Shown piece by piece: positions 46,131 through 55,882 of a DNA stretch of 64,000 nucleotides. Origin of the DNA: Paenibacillus polymyxa (GTDB taxonomy: Bacteria; Bacillota; Bacilli; Paenibacillales; Paenibacillaceae). Position 1 is the stretch's first letter, and every line of letters begins with the position of its first letter. Below the pieces are notes generated by a model. The model did not search any database, was not told where the DNA came from, and worked only from the letters and a program-made list of their open reading frames with translations. The stretch spans positions 1,302,001-1,366,000 of the forward strand of contig NZ_CP015423.1 of assembly GCF_001719045.1 (NCBI RefSeq). The letters run 5' to 3'. A program made the translations under genes and the position numbers.

Positions 46131-47675
46131 TTATTCTTTATCAGTTAGCGCTACCCCCACCGAGGCTGGAAGAGGCTGCTTATTCGCTTCACCGGAAGGC
46201 GGCACGGAATGAAGGCCTTTTTTCCCCGTGGTCAACCCCTTGATTAACTGCTCCACATCAATACCGGATACACTCTTCAGCATCTCGGGTGCCGTAGCCA
46301 TGAGTTCGGTGACATAATTGCTGACACGCGCTGCTCCTTCTCCTTTTCCCGTATCAACTACGGTGAGTTTATCAATGGACGCAATCGGTTCGGCAATACG
46401 TCCAGCCAGATCAGGCAACATTTTCACGATAATATCGAGCACGGCAGCCTCTCCAAACTTTTGGAACGCCTCCGCCAGTTTTTCCTTGGCCTCCGCTTCT
46501 GCAAGTCCACGCAAACGGATGACATCTGCGTCTGCCGTACCTTTGGCGCGTTCGGCATCCGCTTCTGCTTGCCCGTTGAGACGTTTTTGTTCAGCTGACG
46601 CTTTAGCCTGTGTCTCAATCGAGTATTGCAGCGATTCAGCCTCACGCATTTTACGCGATTTATCTGCTTCCGCCGCTTGCTCGACCGCATACCGATCGGC
46701 TTCTGCCTTCTTTTTCACTTCCGCATCATATTGCTTTTCACGTACCTGTATTTCCTTGGATTGAAGATCAATTTCCCGTTCTTTGCGCACCAGCTCGACC
46801 TTCATCTGCTCTTCGACAGCAGTCTGCTTGGCACGGGCCTCCTGAATGTGATAAGCCTGATCGGCTTCTGCCTTCGCTGTATCCTGTTCTTTCTTAAACG
46901 AAGCCACTTTCAGTTCCTTCTCCTTGGCTGCCTCCGCAATGTTGGTATCCCGCAGCAGTTCGGCCTTCTGGCCTTCCTGTTCCGCACGCGCCTTCTGAAT
47001 CCGTGCATCCCGCACAGCCTCGGCTTCTGCAATCTCAGCATCCCGTTTCACAGCGGCAATTCTCGGCTTACCAAGCGCATCCAGATATCCGTGCTTATCA
47101 CGCACATCTTTGATGGTGAATGAAACGATTTGCAAGCCCATCTTTTTCAGATCACGAGCAGCCACGCCCTGTACTTCCTGCGCAAACCGATCCCGATTAC
47201 GATAAACTTCTTCCACTGTCATCGAACCGAGGATTGCGCGCAAATGTCCCTCCAGCACTTCCTGAGCCTCTCCTCTAAGAGCCTCCAGTGGCTTCCCGAT
47301 GAACTGCTCGGCTGCTGTAGCCACATCCTCAATAGAACTGCCGACCTTGATAATCGCCACACCATCCGCAATCACGGGAACTCCTTGCTCCGTATACACT
47401 TCCGGTGTGGTTACGTCCAGTTTATGGGACAACAGAGAGATGAATTCGGACTGCTGGAAAATTGGCCAAATGAAGGCCCCCCCGCCGCGTACAATTTTAA
47501 TTTTGCGTCCAGAGTCATCCTCGGAAATATTTTTATTTCCCAGAAAAGAGCCCGTCACGATCATCCCTTCATCCGGTCCTACCGTTTTGTAACGGGCCCA
47601 AAAAGCGATCCCTAATATAACGATAACGATGACAACAATCCCAGGGACCAACACAATATCTTGCAAATTTGACAC
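46131..47675 (-). CDS. floT: Flotillin-like membrane scaffold protein
   Basis: 514 residues. An N-terminal hydrophobic segment (IVLVPGIVVIVIVILGIAFW at 7-26) anchors it to the inner leaflet. An SPFH/band-7 domain spans about 30-190 (VGPDEGMIVTGS; GGGAFIWP). The long coiled coil of Glu/Ala repeats at about 200-400 (AEAEAVRDARIQKARAEQEG) drives oligomerisation. It organises membrane microdomains and affects fluidity and signalling complexes. It follows the NfeD-like gene by 39 bases, the yuaF-yuaG order of Bacillus. Confidence 0.94.
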   Translation of the reverse strand: MSNLQDIVLVPGIVVIVIVILGIAFWARYKTVGPDEGMIVTGSFLGNKNISEDDSGRKIKIVRGGGAFIWPIFQQSEFISLLSHKLDVTTPEVYTEQGVPVIADGVAIIKVGSSIEDVATAAEQFIGKPLEALRGEAQEVLEGHLRAILGSMTVEEVYRNRDRFAQEVQGVAARDLKKMGLQIVSFTIKDVRDKHGYLDALGKPRIAAVKRDAEIAEAEAVRDARIQKARAEQEGQKAELLRDTNIAEAAKEKELKVASFKKEQDTAKAEADQAYHIQEARAKQTAVEEQMKVELVRKEREIDLQSKEIQVREKQYDAEVKKKAEADRYAVEQAAEADKSRKMREAESLQYSIETQAKASAEQKRLNGQAEADAERAKGTADADVIRLRGLAEAEAKEKLAEAFQKFGEAAVLDIIVKMLPDLAGRIAEPIASIDKLTVVDTGKGEGAARVSNYVTELMATAPEMLKSVSGIDVEQLIKGLTTGKKGLHSVPPSGEANKQPLPASVGVALTDKE

Positions 47676-47714
47676 TCCCGATCACGCTCCCTTCAAGTTA
47701 AGCGAATGCGCCGT

Positions 47715-48233
47715 CTATGTGTCCAGGTACGCTACGCGGACGACGCCCTCTGCGACCTCAACCACGACGATACGGGTTCCCGCAGCAAGCGGTTTGTGAT
47801 CGAAGCTCGATGCTGTATGTATGGTGTTGCCTGCACCCAAGCGGATCATAACCTCCCCGTAACCAACCTCAGGTACAGGAATGGTGACCTCACCGATCCG
47901 GCCAGTCAGCTCACGCATGGAGAAACCGCTGGATACTTCCGAATTCGCCATGGGCTTGATAAACGCAAAGAACACGAGTATTCCGATGACAAACGCAATC
48001 CCTAAAGCAAGCACGACGACCCACCCCATGCTCAGCCCAGTATACTTTGTCAGCAGAACTCCAGCTCCGCCAAAAGCGGTCATGGCTCCAAGTAAAACGA
48101 CAGGTCTGAACCAATCGAGGCTCGGTAGCTCCAATGCACCATCCAGCCAACCACCGAGTACATCTCCAATCAGCACACTGACTACGGTAAAGATAGCGCC
48201 CCCTGCCAATAACCACCAAAATATGGTTTCCAT
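47715..48233 (-). CDS. yuaF: NfeD-like membrane protein, flotillin partner
   Basis: 172 residues. Three to four membrane helices (IFWWLLAGGAIFTVVSVLIG; VVLLGAMTAFGGAGVLL; WVVVLALGIAFVIGILVFF) are followed by an OB-fold NfeD domain at about 105-172 (LTGRIGEVTIPVPEVGYGEV, ending VVEVAEGVVRVAYL). NfeD proteins of this short type lack the protease domain and act with flotillin. GGAGG is 7-8 bases before ATG 48233. First gene of the two-gene operon. Confidence 0.92.
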   Translation of the reverse strand: METIFWWLLAGGAIFTVVSVLIGDVLGGWLDGALELPSLDWFRPVVLLGAMTAFGGAGVLLTKYTGLSMGWVVVLALGIAFVIGILVFFAFIKPMANSEVSSGFSMRELTGRIGEVTIPVPEVGYGEVMIRLGAGNTIHTASSFDHKPLAAGTRIVVVEVAEGVVRVAYLDT

Positions 48234-48345
48234 GCGACTCCTCCTTCCATGTACCTTTTCAGTCTGGTTTCCAGTCTATAACTATGTTTACGTATTCAAC
48301 CTTAAAAAGTTTCAAAATTTTCCTCCAAAATCCCACGTTGAACCC

Positions 48346-48388
48346 AAAAAAGCACGTTCGTACGTCGAATGACGCACAAACGTGCTTA
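48346..48388 (-). terminator. Terminator after the alcohol dehydrogenase gene
   Basis: AAGCACGTT and AACGTGCTT arms (48351-48358 and 48379-48387) with inner GTACG/CGTAC-like pairing; on the minus strand TTTTTT follows. Confidence 0.8.
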
Positions 48389-48407
48389 AAATGATACAAG
48401 TATCAGT

Positions 48408-49571
48408 TTACAGAGATGCTTTGTAAATTTCGACTACATCTTCGCGATTGAGCTTATTAAAACCACCAAAAGATCCGAATTTCACAGCTTTATCAGCCAT
48501 AACATCGATCTGGGACGCATCAATATCGTAATCAGCCAGACGGCTTGGTGCACCAATCGAGTTCCAGAAATCACGCAACGCCTGAATACCTTCCAGCGCC
48601 ACTTCTTCATCACTCTTGCCTTCTGGGTTTACATGGAACACATTGACGGCCAGTTGTTTGAAGCGTTCAGGCTTCACATGCAGATTGTGTTTCATCCAGT
48701 TCGGGAACAGAATAGCCAGTCCTCCACCATGTGGAATATCATAAACAGCAGACACAGCATGTTCGATATTGTGAGTAGCCCAGTCACCTGTCAGCCCCAT
48801 GTTCAGGAAGCCGTTCAGCGCCATCGTACCACAATACATAATCGTTTCACGCAGCTCGTAGTTTTCCAGATCGTTGACCAGACCTGGAGCCGCATCCATG
48901 ACCGTACGCAAAATCGTTTCGCACCAGCCAAGTTGGACCGGAGTATTGGATTCCAAATGGAAATAATGCTCCAGCGTATGTGACATCATATCTACGATTC
49001 CGTAAACGGTTTGATTTTGTGGCAGTGAGTATGTGTTTACAGGGTCAAGAATAGAAAACGCAGGGAACGCAAATACGCTACCCCATCCCAATTTTTCCTG
49101 TGTTTTTTCATTTGTAATAACAGAACCCGCATTCATTTCAGAACCGGTAGCTGCCATGGTCAAAACTGTACCTAATGGCAATGCTGCCTGTGGTGCCGCT
49201 TTACGCTCTGCAAAATCCCACATGTCGCCATCATATTTTGCACCAACAGCAATGGCTTTGGAACAATCCAGCACACTACCACCGCCTACAGCCAGAACGA
49301 GGTCGATTTGATGTGTTTTACACAATTCCACGCCTTTATGTACTGTAGATAAGCGAGGATTCGGCTCTACACCAGCCAGTTCCGTTACCTCTGCACCAAT
49401 TTCACCAAGCAAACTTATTACATTATCGTACAAACCGCTGCGCTTAATGCTGCCGCCGCCATATACAAGTAGTACACGTTTACCATATTTAGGAACTTCA
49501 CGCTTGAGAGCCTCCAATTGTCCTTTACCGAAGATCAATTGTGTAGGATTATAAAATTCGAATGCTTTCAT
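48408..49571 (-). CDS. Iron-containing alcohol dehydrogenase, butanol dehydrogenase type
   Basis: 387 residues. The NAD(P)-binding [20 protein letters not shown] and [18 protein letters not shown] blocks and the metal-binding set (Asp in [15 protein letters not shown], His in [20 protein letters not shown]) mark a group III alcohol dehydrogenase similar to Bacillus YugJ/YugK and Clostridium BdhA. It probably reduces aldehydes such as butyraldehyde or acts in overflow alcohol formation. Substrate not shown by the sequence. Single gene with its own terminator. Confidence 0.9.
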   Translation of the reverse strand: MKAFEFYNPTQLIFGKGQLEALKREVPKYGKRVLLVYGGGSIKRSGLYDNVISLLGEIGAEVTELAGVEPNPRLSTVHKGVELCKTHQIDLVLAVGGGSVLDCSKAIAVGAKYDGDMWDFAERKAAPQAALPLGTVLTMAATGSEMNAGSVITNEKTQEKLGWGSVFAFPAFSILDPVNTYSLPQNQTVYGIVDMMSHTLEHYFHLESNTPVQLGWCETILRTVMDAAPGLVNDLENYELRETIMYCGTMALNGFLNMGLTGDWATHNIEHAVSAVYDIPHGGGLAILFPNWMKHNLHVKPERFKQLAVNVFHVNPEGKSDEEVALEGIQALRDFWNSIGAPSRLADYDIDASQIDVMADKAVKFGSFGGFNKLNREDVVEIYKASL

Positions 49572-49669
49572 CGCAAACGCTCGCCTCCAATAGTTCTAAA
49601 GTTTAATGTTAAGAAACTACTCTATTATAACCTTTTCGGTTACAGGAAACAAATATGCTTTATTTTCAG

Positions 49670-49699
49670 AAAAAAACCACACTCCTTGAGGAGCATGGT
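49670..49699 (-). terminator. Terminator after galT
   Basis: On the minus strand ACCATGCTCC and GGAGTGTGGT pair (one G-T and one T-G pair) around TCAA and are followed by seven Ts. Confidence 0.8.
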
Positions 49700-49755
49700 T
49701 CCATGTCATATCTTGGGAGGGTTCTCGTAGTGTATTATGTGCTGTGCCAGCGATT

Positions 49756-51399
49756 TTATTCTCCCAAAGTATATCCCAATTGTTTCATAAAACGACCAAA
49801 CGCCTGCTGCCCCGACTCATTCCGTTTATACACTCCTGCATGCTCTAAAATTTCACTGAATTTCAGTCCAACTTCATTTTGTACGGTACGAACAGCCGTT
49901 TCCTTGTCAGGCAAACGACCGAACCGAGTGTTTAACTGATAAATCCAGTCTGCATGCTTAAACAGTGGATGTCCTTCCTGCTGCATAGCCACAGCCAGTT
50001 TGTCATCCCCACACAAAATATCTGCAATCCCATCCAGTTCATCCTTGAGCCGGCCCGGTAATATGGCAAGTCCCATGACTTCGATTAGACCGATATTTTC
50101 CTTCTTGATGTGATGCATATCGCGGTGAGGATGGAAAATACCTTCTGGATACTTTTCACTCGTTCGGTTGTTGCGCAGTACGAGATCCATCTGATACCTG
50201 CCTTCGGAATCTCGGCGCACAATCGGCGTCACAGTATTATGTGGAATCGTTTCCCCCTCCTGCTCTGTATGAGAGAGGACATCAGCTACAGGATCACTAT
50301 AAGCTTTCCAGGCTTCAAAAGCAGCATTTCCCGCCTCCAACAGCGCCTCGGCATCTGTTGACGTAAAACGGATGACCGACATCGGCCAGTTTACGATCCC
50401 TGCTGTAACCTGCGGGAACGCTTCATTATGGTATACGCCGTCCACACCCGCTTTTTCAATTGGGAATGTATGACGACCACCCTGAAAATGATCATGGGTC
50501 AGGATCGATCCGCCGACAATCGGCAGATCCGCATTGGAGCCAATAAAATAATGCGGAAACGCTTTCGTAAAGGCCAGCAAGCGCCGCAGTGTATCCTTCG
50601 TAAGCTTCATCGGTACATGATCATGATGGAACACGATGCAATGCTCGTTATAATACACATAGGGTGAGTATTGAAAAAACCACGGCTCCCCATTCAATTC
50701 CACCGGAATGATACGCAGATTTTGACGGGACGGATGATTTACTCTTCCTGCATATCCGACGTTTTCACGGCATAATTGACACTTGGGATAAACAGGCGGC
50801 GGCAAAAGCTTCGCCATCGCAATTTCCTTAGGACTTTTTTCTGGCTTGGACAAATTAATCGTGATTTCCATATCTCCGTAAGATGTCGACTGATTCCAGT
50901 ACACATTGCTGGCAACCCGATCCATTCGGATGTAGTTCGAATCGATGGATAATTGATAAAAAGCATCTGTCGCCGCCTCTATGCCACGTTCAGCCTCCGT
51001 TTGATGAAAGTCACGGATGACTTCAGACGGTCTCGCCATCAGTAGTCCCATGATTTTGGAATCAAGCAAATCGCGATACGTATCTGTGTTTTCAGGGATA
51101 AGTCCTATGGCAAAACCATAATCTATCAATATATTAAGCACAGGCTGGAGAGCTTCGGGGGCCATAACGCCCCCTGCTTCCCCACCTGAATAAGGCTCCG
51201 AAAACCCAAACTGCTCCAACAGCAGATTACGGCTGTAATCTGTATCTTGCGGACCGATCAAGCCCTTGTTTTGTGCGAATGCAACCAGTTGTTCCACCGC
51301 ATATAGAGCCGATTGCTGCACAGTTTCGTCGATGTCATGGGCCAGATGCCGGGAATGTTCCCGGCCTGGGCCTTTATCTGTGGATTGGCGCTCGCTCAT
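49756..51399 (-). CDS. galT: UDP-glucose-hexose-1-phosphate uridylyltransferase, class II
   Basis: 547 residues, the long Firmicute (GalT2) form instead of the 350-residue E. coli type. It swaps UMP between UDP-glucose and galactose 1-phosphate in the Leloir pathway. Likely active-site region GGSILTHDHFQGGRHTF near 290; NEHCIVFHHDHVPMKLT and CQLCRENVGYAGRVNHP are class signatures. GGGAG lies 10 bases before ATG 51399. It follows galE by 17 bases as the third gene of galK-galE-galT. Confidence 0.95.
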   Translation of the reverse strand: MSERQSTDKGPGREHSRHLAHDIDETVQQSALYAVEQLVAFAQNKGLIGPQDTDYSRNLLLEQFGFSEPYSGGEAGGVMAPEALQPVLNILIDYGFAIGLIPENTDTYRDLLDSKIMGLLMARPSEVIRDFHQTEAERGIEAATDAFYQLSIDSNYIRMDRVASNVYWNQSTSYGDMEITINLSKPEKSPKEIAMAKLLPPPVYPKCQLCRENVGYAGRVNHPSRQNLRIIPVELNGEPWFFQYSPYVYYNEHCIVFHHDHVPMKLTKDTLRRLLAFTKAFPHYFIGSNADLPIVGGSILTHDHFQGGRHTFPIEKAGVDGVYHNEAFPQVTAGIVNWPMSVIRFTSTDAEALLEAGNAAFEAWKAYSDPVADVLSHTEQEGETIPHNTVTPIVRRDSEGRYQMDLVLRNNRTSEKYPEGIFHPHRDMHHIKKENIGLIEVMGLAILPGRLKDELDGIADILCGDDKLAVAMQQEGHPLFKHADWIYQLNTRFGRLPDKETAVRTVQNEVGLKFSEILEHAGVYKRNESGQQAFGRFMKQLGYTLGE

Positions 51400-51416
51400 A
51401 TGTCATCGTCTCCCGT

Positions 51417-52406
51417 CTATTCGTCGCCGTAGCCGTGAGGGTGCGACTGATGCCATCCCCATGCTCCGCTAATAATATCCTCCAATTGGGTACGTGCTGG
51501 ACTCCAGCCCAACACCGAACGAGCCTTGTCAGAAGATGCAACCAATATCGCTGGATCGCCTGCGCGGCGTGGCTCTGTAACAACTGGAATGTCGAGTCCA
51601 GTGACCTTGCGTGCCGTCTCAATAACTTCTTTCACAGAGAAGCCCTGTCCATTGCCCAAGTTGAATACGTTGCTGTCATTGCCTTCGCGCAAGTAATTTA
51701 CTGCACGCACATGAGCATCCGCCAGGTCACTCACGTGAATGTAATCCCGAACACACGTGCCGTCAGGTGTCGCATAATCCTCACCAAACACAGCGATGTG
51801 TGGACGTTGCTTCAAGGCTGTCTGGAGCACTAACGGGATCAGATGGCTTTCTGGTCGGTGATCTTCACCGATCTTGCCGCTCTCATGCGCACCAGCCGCA
51901 TTAAAATACCGTAAAGAAACATATTTGATGCCTAAAACTTTATCAAACCACGACATCATGCGCTCCATCATCAGCTTTGTTTCACCATACACGTTGGTAG
52001 GCTCTGTACGGTCTCCCTCTTCAATCGGCACCTTTTCCGGTTCGCCGTAGGTAGCCGCAGTAGAGGAAAACACGATTCGGCGCACTCCAGCATCCTTCAT
52101 CGCCTCCAGCAAGCTCAGCGTGCCAAATACATTGTTGTCGTAATATTTACCAGGATTTTGCATGCTTTCTCCAACCAGCGAATTGGCTGCAAAATGGATA
52201 ACTGCATCGATACTATTTTCAGAGAACAGTTTGGACAGTAGTTCTTTATCCCTCAAATCCCCTTCATACAACTTGCCTCCAAGCAATGCTGCTTTGTGCC
52301 CGGTTTGCAAATTGTCCAGCACCACAACTTCTTCTCCCAGATCCAACAGTTCTGCTACGGTATGTGAACCGATATATCCAGCTCCACCTGTGACTAAAAT
52401 GGCCAT
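51417..52406 (-). CDS. galE: UDP-glucose 4-epimerase
   Basis: 329 residues. Short-chain dehydrogenase fold with NAD motif VTGGAGYIGSHTV at 5-17, catalytic Ser/Thr in VFSSTAATYGEP and Tyr-x3-Lys in VYGETKLMMER near 147-151. Interconverts UDP-glucose and UDP-galactose. It starts a single base after galK ends, so translation is coupled. Confidence 0.96.
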   Translation of the reverse strand: MAILVTGGAGYIGSHTVAELLDLGEEVVVLDNLQTGHKAALLGGKLYEGDLRDKELLSKLFSENSIDAVIHFAANSLVGESMQNPGKYYDNNVFGTLSLLEAMKDAGVRRIVFSSTAATYGEPEKVPIEEGDRTEPTNVYGETKLMMERMMSWFDKVLGIKYVSLRYFNAAGAHESGKIGEDHRPESHLIPLVLQTALKQRPHIAVFGEDYATPDGTCVRDYIHVSDLADAHVRAVNYLREGNDSNVFNLGNGQGFSVKEVIETARKVTGLDIPVVTEPRRAGDPAILVASSDKARSVLGWSPARTQLEDIISGAWGWHQSHPHGYGDE

Positions 52407-52407
52407 G

Positions 52408-53586
52408 TTATTCGTCCTCCTTCAGTTCTTTTACTCCGTCTCCTGCCTTGCATACATAAAAGCTGGCTTCCAGCCCTGTGCGGGTCTGATAAGCTTCGCC
52501 GACTTCCTTCACAAAACGTTCCACATCGTCCTCATGAACCAATGAAACCGTACAACCTCCAAATCCGGCTCCTGTCATACGAGCACCCAGCGTGCCAGGA
52601 ATGCGTCGTGCTTCTTCAACCATGACGTCCAGCTCCGTGCAGCTGACCTCATACAAATCGCGCAATGAATCATGAGAAGCATTCATTAACTGACCAAAAG
52701 CTGCAAGTTCATTCGCTGCGAGAGCATCGACAGAGGCCAACACACGAGCGTTTTCCTCCACCACATGCTGTGCCCGCCGACGCACTGTTTGGTCCGCGAT
52801 GTGATGCTGAAGCTCTCCGAAACGTGCCTCATCCAGCTGAGCGAGGTATTCCAGTGATGGCTCCTGCTGCTGTAAAATGGACAGTGCTTCGGCACACTGG
52901 CTACGACGCTCGTTATAGGCTGAGTCCACCAAACCGCGACGCTTGTTTGTATTGCCGATCACGAGCTTATAAGCCCCCGTGCGGAATGGCACTTTACGGT
53001 ACTCCAACGTATCGCACATCAGCAGAATTGCATGATCAGCTGCTCCGTTCGCTACAGCGAACTGGTCCATAATACCGCAATTGACACCAACGTAATTGTT
53101 TTCTGCCCGCTGGGACAACAAAGCGATTTCGACCGTATCTGTTTCCTGTTTTTCGATCGTGAGGAACGCGTATCCTGTAACAACCTCAATGGAGGCTGAG
53201 GAGGATAATCCAGCACCATTCGGTATTTCTCCATGATAGAGCAGGTCATATCCGTTAGACGGATGAACTCCCTTTTCAGCCAACTCCACCAGCACACCCA
53301 CCGGATAGTCCACCCACTCATCCGTTTTGTTTTTACCTATTTCTCCACGGGGGATAGACACTTCATACGACAGGTTTGTCGAAGCAAAATGAATTTCATC
53401 ATCATTGCGCGCACGAAGGATTAGCGTCGTTCCGAATTCCAGCGCAGCCGGGAGTACATAACCACCGTTATAGTCGATATGCTCTCCAATCAGATTGACA
53501 CGTCCAGGTGCATGAAATATCCGCAGTTCATTGCTGCTTTCACCATATTTTTCAATAAAATGTTTCTTTAATTCAGTAGAGTTCAT
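52408..53586 (-). CDS. galK: Galactokinase
   Basis: 392 residues from ATG 53586 (a GTG four codons earlier is an alternative). GHMP-kinase family: the galactose signature GRVNLIGEHIDYNGGYVLPA near 31-50, ATP-binding GAGLSSSASIEV near 130, and the C-terminal MTGAGFGGCTVSLVH. It phosphorylates galactose at C1. First gene of the gal operon; divergent from the AraC-type regulator gene. Confidence 0.96.
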   Translation of the reverse strand: MNSTELKKHFIEKYGESSNELRIFHAPGRVNLIGEHIDYNGGYVLPAALEFGTTLILRARNDDEIHFASTNLSYEVSIPRGEIGKNKTDEWVDYPVGVLVELAEKGVHPSNGYDLLYHGEIPNGAGLSSSASIEVVTGYAFLTIEKQETDTVEIALLSQRAENNYVGVNCGIMDQFAVANGAADHAILLMCDTLEYRKVPFRTGAYKLVIGNTNKRRGLVDSAYNERRSQCAEALSILQQQEPSLEYLAQLDEARFGELQHHIADQTVRRRAQHVVEENARVLASVDALAANELAAFGQLMNASHDSLRDLYEVSCTELDVMVEEARRIPGTLGARMTGAGFGGCTVSLVHEDDVERFVKEVGEAYQTRTGLEASFYVCKAGDGVKELKEDE

Positions 53587-53652
53587 ATCCGCATCCACCT
53601 CATATACCGTTAGTAAAGGTCTCCCTGATTTCCCTGTAACATCTTAATCAGG

Positions 53653-53701
53653 TTGACATCTCTTATGATTTCAGTATAAATGAAAGCGTCACACAATGTA
53701 A
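53653..53701. promoter_or_regulatory. Overlapping divergent promoters, gal operon and regulator
   Basis: Plus strand: TTGACA (53653-53658), 16 bases, TATAAA (53675-53680), reading toward the AraC-type gene. Minus strand: TTACAT (53696-53701), 17 bases, TATACT (53673-53678), reading toward galK. The two -10 boxes overlap, so the promoters cannot both be occupied at once. Confidence 0.6.
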
Positions 53702-53806
53702 TGCATCCATGTGTTTAAGCTATGGATAAATGTGACTTGGATATGTACAATGTAAGTATACCGCATCCGCTAAACCATTCACAAATGCAGGAAGGATGAC
53801 CCTATT

Positions 53807-54673
53807 TTGCAAGCGCATTCATATAGTTATGCCGTCGCCTCTAATCCGGTGTTTTATGAAAATAGCCCGCTGCATGTGCTTTTTGCAGGAGAGAGCCAAA
53901 CCAAATCCGGTCATGCCGTGGGGCCGAAAATCTATGATTACTATCTGCTACACTTTGTAGAATCGGGCAGAGGTATCTTCCGAACGGAACAGCACACATA
54001 TCAGCTTGAAGAAAACGATTTTTTCCTTATTCATCCCGGTCAGCTGGTGAGCTATACCTCTGATGAAGAGGAACCGTGGCGTTATCGTTGGTCTGCGTTT
54101 ACCGGGCACCATACTGAGCAGGTGGTGCAGGAGGCCGGGCTACGTGTTCACCAGCCTGTCTTTCATGCTTCCGATCAAAGTCCCATTCCCGGTTATTTGG
54201 AGCAAATGCAATTGGCCTTTTATAGCAGAAAATCTAGTTCTCATCTATCAGCCTTGGGGTATTTGTATCTGATTATGGGGGAAGCAGGCAATTACCTGAG
54301 TGACTGGACTGATCCGTCCGGGGCGGATTCGCAAATTCAACGTACAGTCAAGCAGATGGTTCAATATATGTCCACTCAGTACGCACACCCCGTTTCCATT
54401 GAGCAAATGTCTGAAGGACTTGGTTATAATCGTGCGTATTTGTCACGGATATTTAAAAAGGAAACGGGGATCTCCCCCGTTACCTATCTGCTTAAGCTAA
54501 GAATCGACAAATCACGTCAACTGCTGCGTGAGCGTCCGGAACTATCGGTAGAGCAAGTGGCCGCTTCGGTCGGACTAACCGATGCCTTATATTTCTCACG
54601 TCAATTCAAACGCTTCTGTGGTCAGTCTCCAACCGAGTACCGAAGCAAGGTTAAGCAGTATCCACAGTCGTAA
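53807..54673 (+). CDS. AraC-family transcriptional regulator, probable gal regulator
   Basis: 288 residues. The N-terminal cupin-type sugar-sensing domain (DYYLLHFVESGRGIFRTEQH; FFLIHPGQLVSYTSDEEEPW) spans about 30-120. The C-terminal double-HTH DNA-binding domain covers about 180-285, with LGYNRAYLSRIFKKETGISP and FSRQFKRFCGQSPTEYRSK. The start is a TTG at 53807 with GGAAGG 11 bases upstream; the ATG 12 bases earlier is out of frame. Divergent from galK across a 220-base control region, so it is probably the galactose-responsive activator of galKET (inference). Confidence 0.88.
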   Translation: MQAHSYSYAVASNPVFYENSPLHVLFAGESQTKSGHAVGPKIYDYYLLHFVESGRGIFRTEQHTYQLEENDFFLIHPGQLVSYTSDEEEPWRYRWSAFTGHHTEQVVQEAGLRVHQPVFHASDQSPIPGYLEQMQLAFYSRKSSSHLSALGYLYLIMGEAGNYLSDWTDPSGADSQIQRTVKQMVQYMSTQYAHPVSIEQMSEGLGYNRAYLSRIFKKETGISPVTYLLKLRIDKSRQLLRERPELSVEQVAASVGLTDALYFSRQFKRFCGQSPTEYRSKVKQYPQS

Positions 54674-54683
54674 AACAGACTTA

Positions 54684-54718
54684 AACAGCCCGCATCCTTC
54701 AAACGGATACGGGCTGTT
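54684..54718. terminator. Hairpin after the AraC-type gene
   Basis: AACAGCCCG (54684-54692) and CGGGCTGTT (54710-54718) with ATCC/GGAT inside. The tail AATTTATATT is only a moderate T tract on the plus strand. Confidence 0.65.
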
Positions 54719-54799
54719 AATTTATATTGTATAAGAGAACACGAAATTAGGCCGATGACTACAAATTAACTTTCACCATTAGGCTGTGCCGCCGTCCTG

Positions 54800-55798
54800 T
54801 CAGTTCCCGGCATTCAGAATCGAATCAATCCGATCCAATTCCTCCTGAGAAAAGTCCAGATTGGATAAGGTAGCAACATTTTCTTCAATTTGGCTTACAC
54901 GGCTTGCCCCAATCAAGACAGAGGTCAGACGTTCGCCGCGCAGAGCCCAGGCCAGCGAAAATTGAGCCAAACTTTGTCCGCGTGCAGCAGCCATCTGATT
55001 CAGGGCGCGTACCTTGCGAAGTGTCTCTGGCGTCACATGGTTCTCATTCAGGAAAACCGAAGTACTCGCTGCACGTGAATCCTCGGGAATTCCGTTCAAA
55101 TATTTATTGGTCAGCAATCCCTGCGCCAGCGGGCAAAAGGCAATGCTGCCTACCCCGTTTTCGTCCAGTACATCTTGTAATCCGTTTTCAATCCAGCGGT
55201 CGAGCAAGGAGTATTTCGGCTGATGAATCAGAAGCGGTGTTCCCAGCTCCTTCAGAATGCGAGCTGCTTCTGCTGTTTGCTCCGCACTATAATTGGACAC
55301 ACCCACATACAGCGCTTTGCCGGATCGTACGATATGATCCAGTGCTCCCATCGTTTCTTCCAGCGGCGTATCAGGATCAAATCGGTGAGAGTAGAATATG
55401 TCGACATAGTCCAGCCCCATCCGCTTCAGGCTCTGATCCAGACTAGATATCATATACTTGCGAGATCCCCAGTCACCATAAGGCCCTGCCCACATATTGT
55501 AGCCCGCTTTGGTGGAGATGACCAACTCATCCCGGTACGGTTTCATATCACTGGCTAATACTTGTCCAAAAAATTCCTCAGCTGATCCCGCAGGAGGGCC
55601 ATAGTTATTAGCTAAATCAAAATGCGTAATTCCCAGATCAAAGGAGCGAGTAATCATGCTACGGCCATTCTCCGCGTTGTTAATCCCGCCAAAATTGTGC
55701 CACAAGCCCAGCGAAATAGCGGGCAGTTTTAGACCTGATCTCCCTGTACGGTTATATTTCATAGTTTCATAACGATCTTCGCCAGCTAAATAAACCAT
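54800..55798 (-). CDS. Aldo/keto reductase, YghZ-like
   Basis: 332 residues. Catalytic tetrad: Asp in FDLANNYG (with Tyr), Lys in VISTKAGYNMW and His in IFYSHRFDPDTP. NADPH-binding blocks GVSNYSAEQ and VLIGASRVSQIEENV. The longer GYNMWAGPYGDWGSRKYMIS loop is characteristic of the E. coli YghZ (L-glyceraldehyde 3-phosphate reductase) group, so it probably detoxifies small aldehydes. Single gene; no link to the neighbouring operons. Confidence 0.9.
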   Translation of the reverse strand: MVYLAGEDRYETMKYNRTGRSGLKLPAISLGLWHNFGGINNAENGRSMITRSFDLGITHFDLANNYGPPAGSAEEFFGQVLASDMKPYRDELVISTKAGYNMWAGPYGDWGSRKYMISSLDQSLKRMGLDYVDIFYSHRFDPDTPLEETMGALDHIVRSGKALYVGVSNYSAEQTAEAARILKELGTPLLIHQPKYSLLDRWIENGLQDVLDENGVGSIAFCPLAQGLLTNKYLNGIPEDSRAASTSVFLNENHVTPETLRKVRALNQMAAARGQSLAQFSLAWALRGERLTSVLIGASRVSQIEENVATLSNLDFSQEELDRIDSILNAGN

Positions 55799-55882
55799 GC
55801 TATCCCACCCTCTCTCGAAACATTGTAATGTCCATCACAACATCATCATAGCGCTTTTATCCAGGCGTTGACAAGAAAACGA

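Noticed and set aside
53680..53696. Possible cre site near the galK promoter (TGAAAGCGTCACAC)
   Set aside because: Three mismatches to the 15-base consensus; not better than chance for this base composition.
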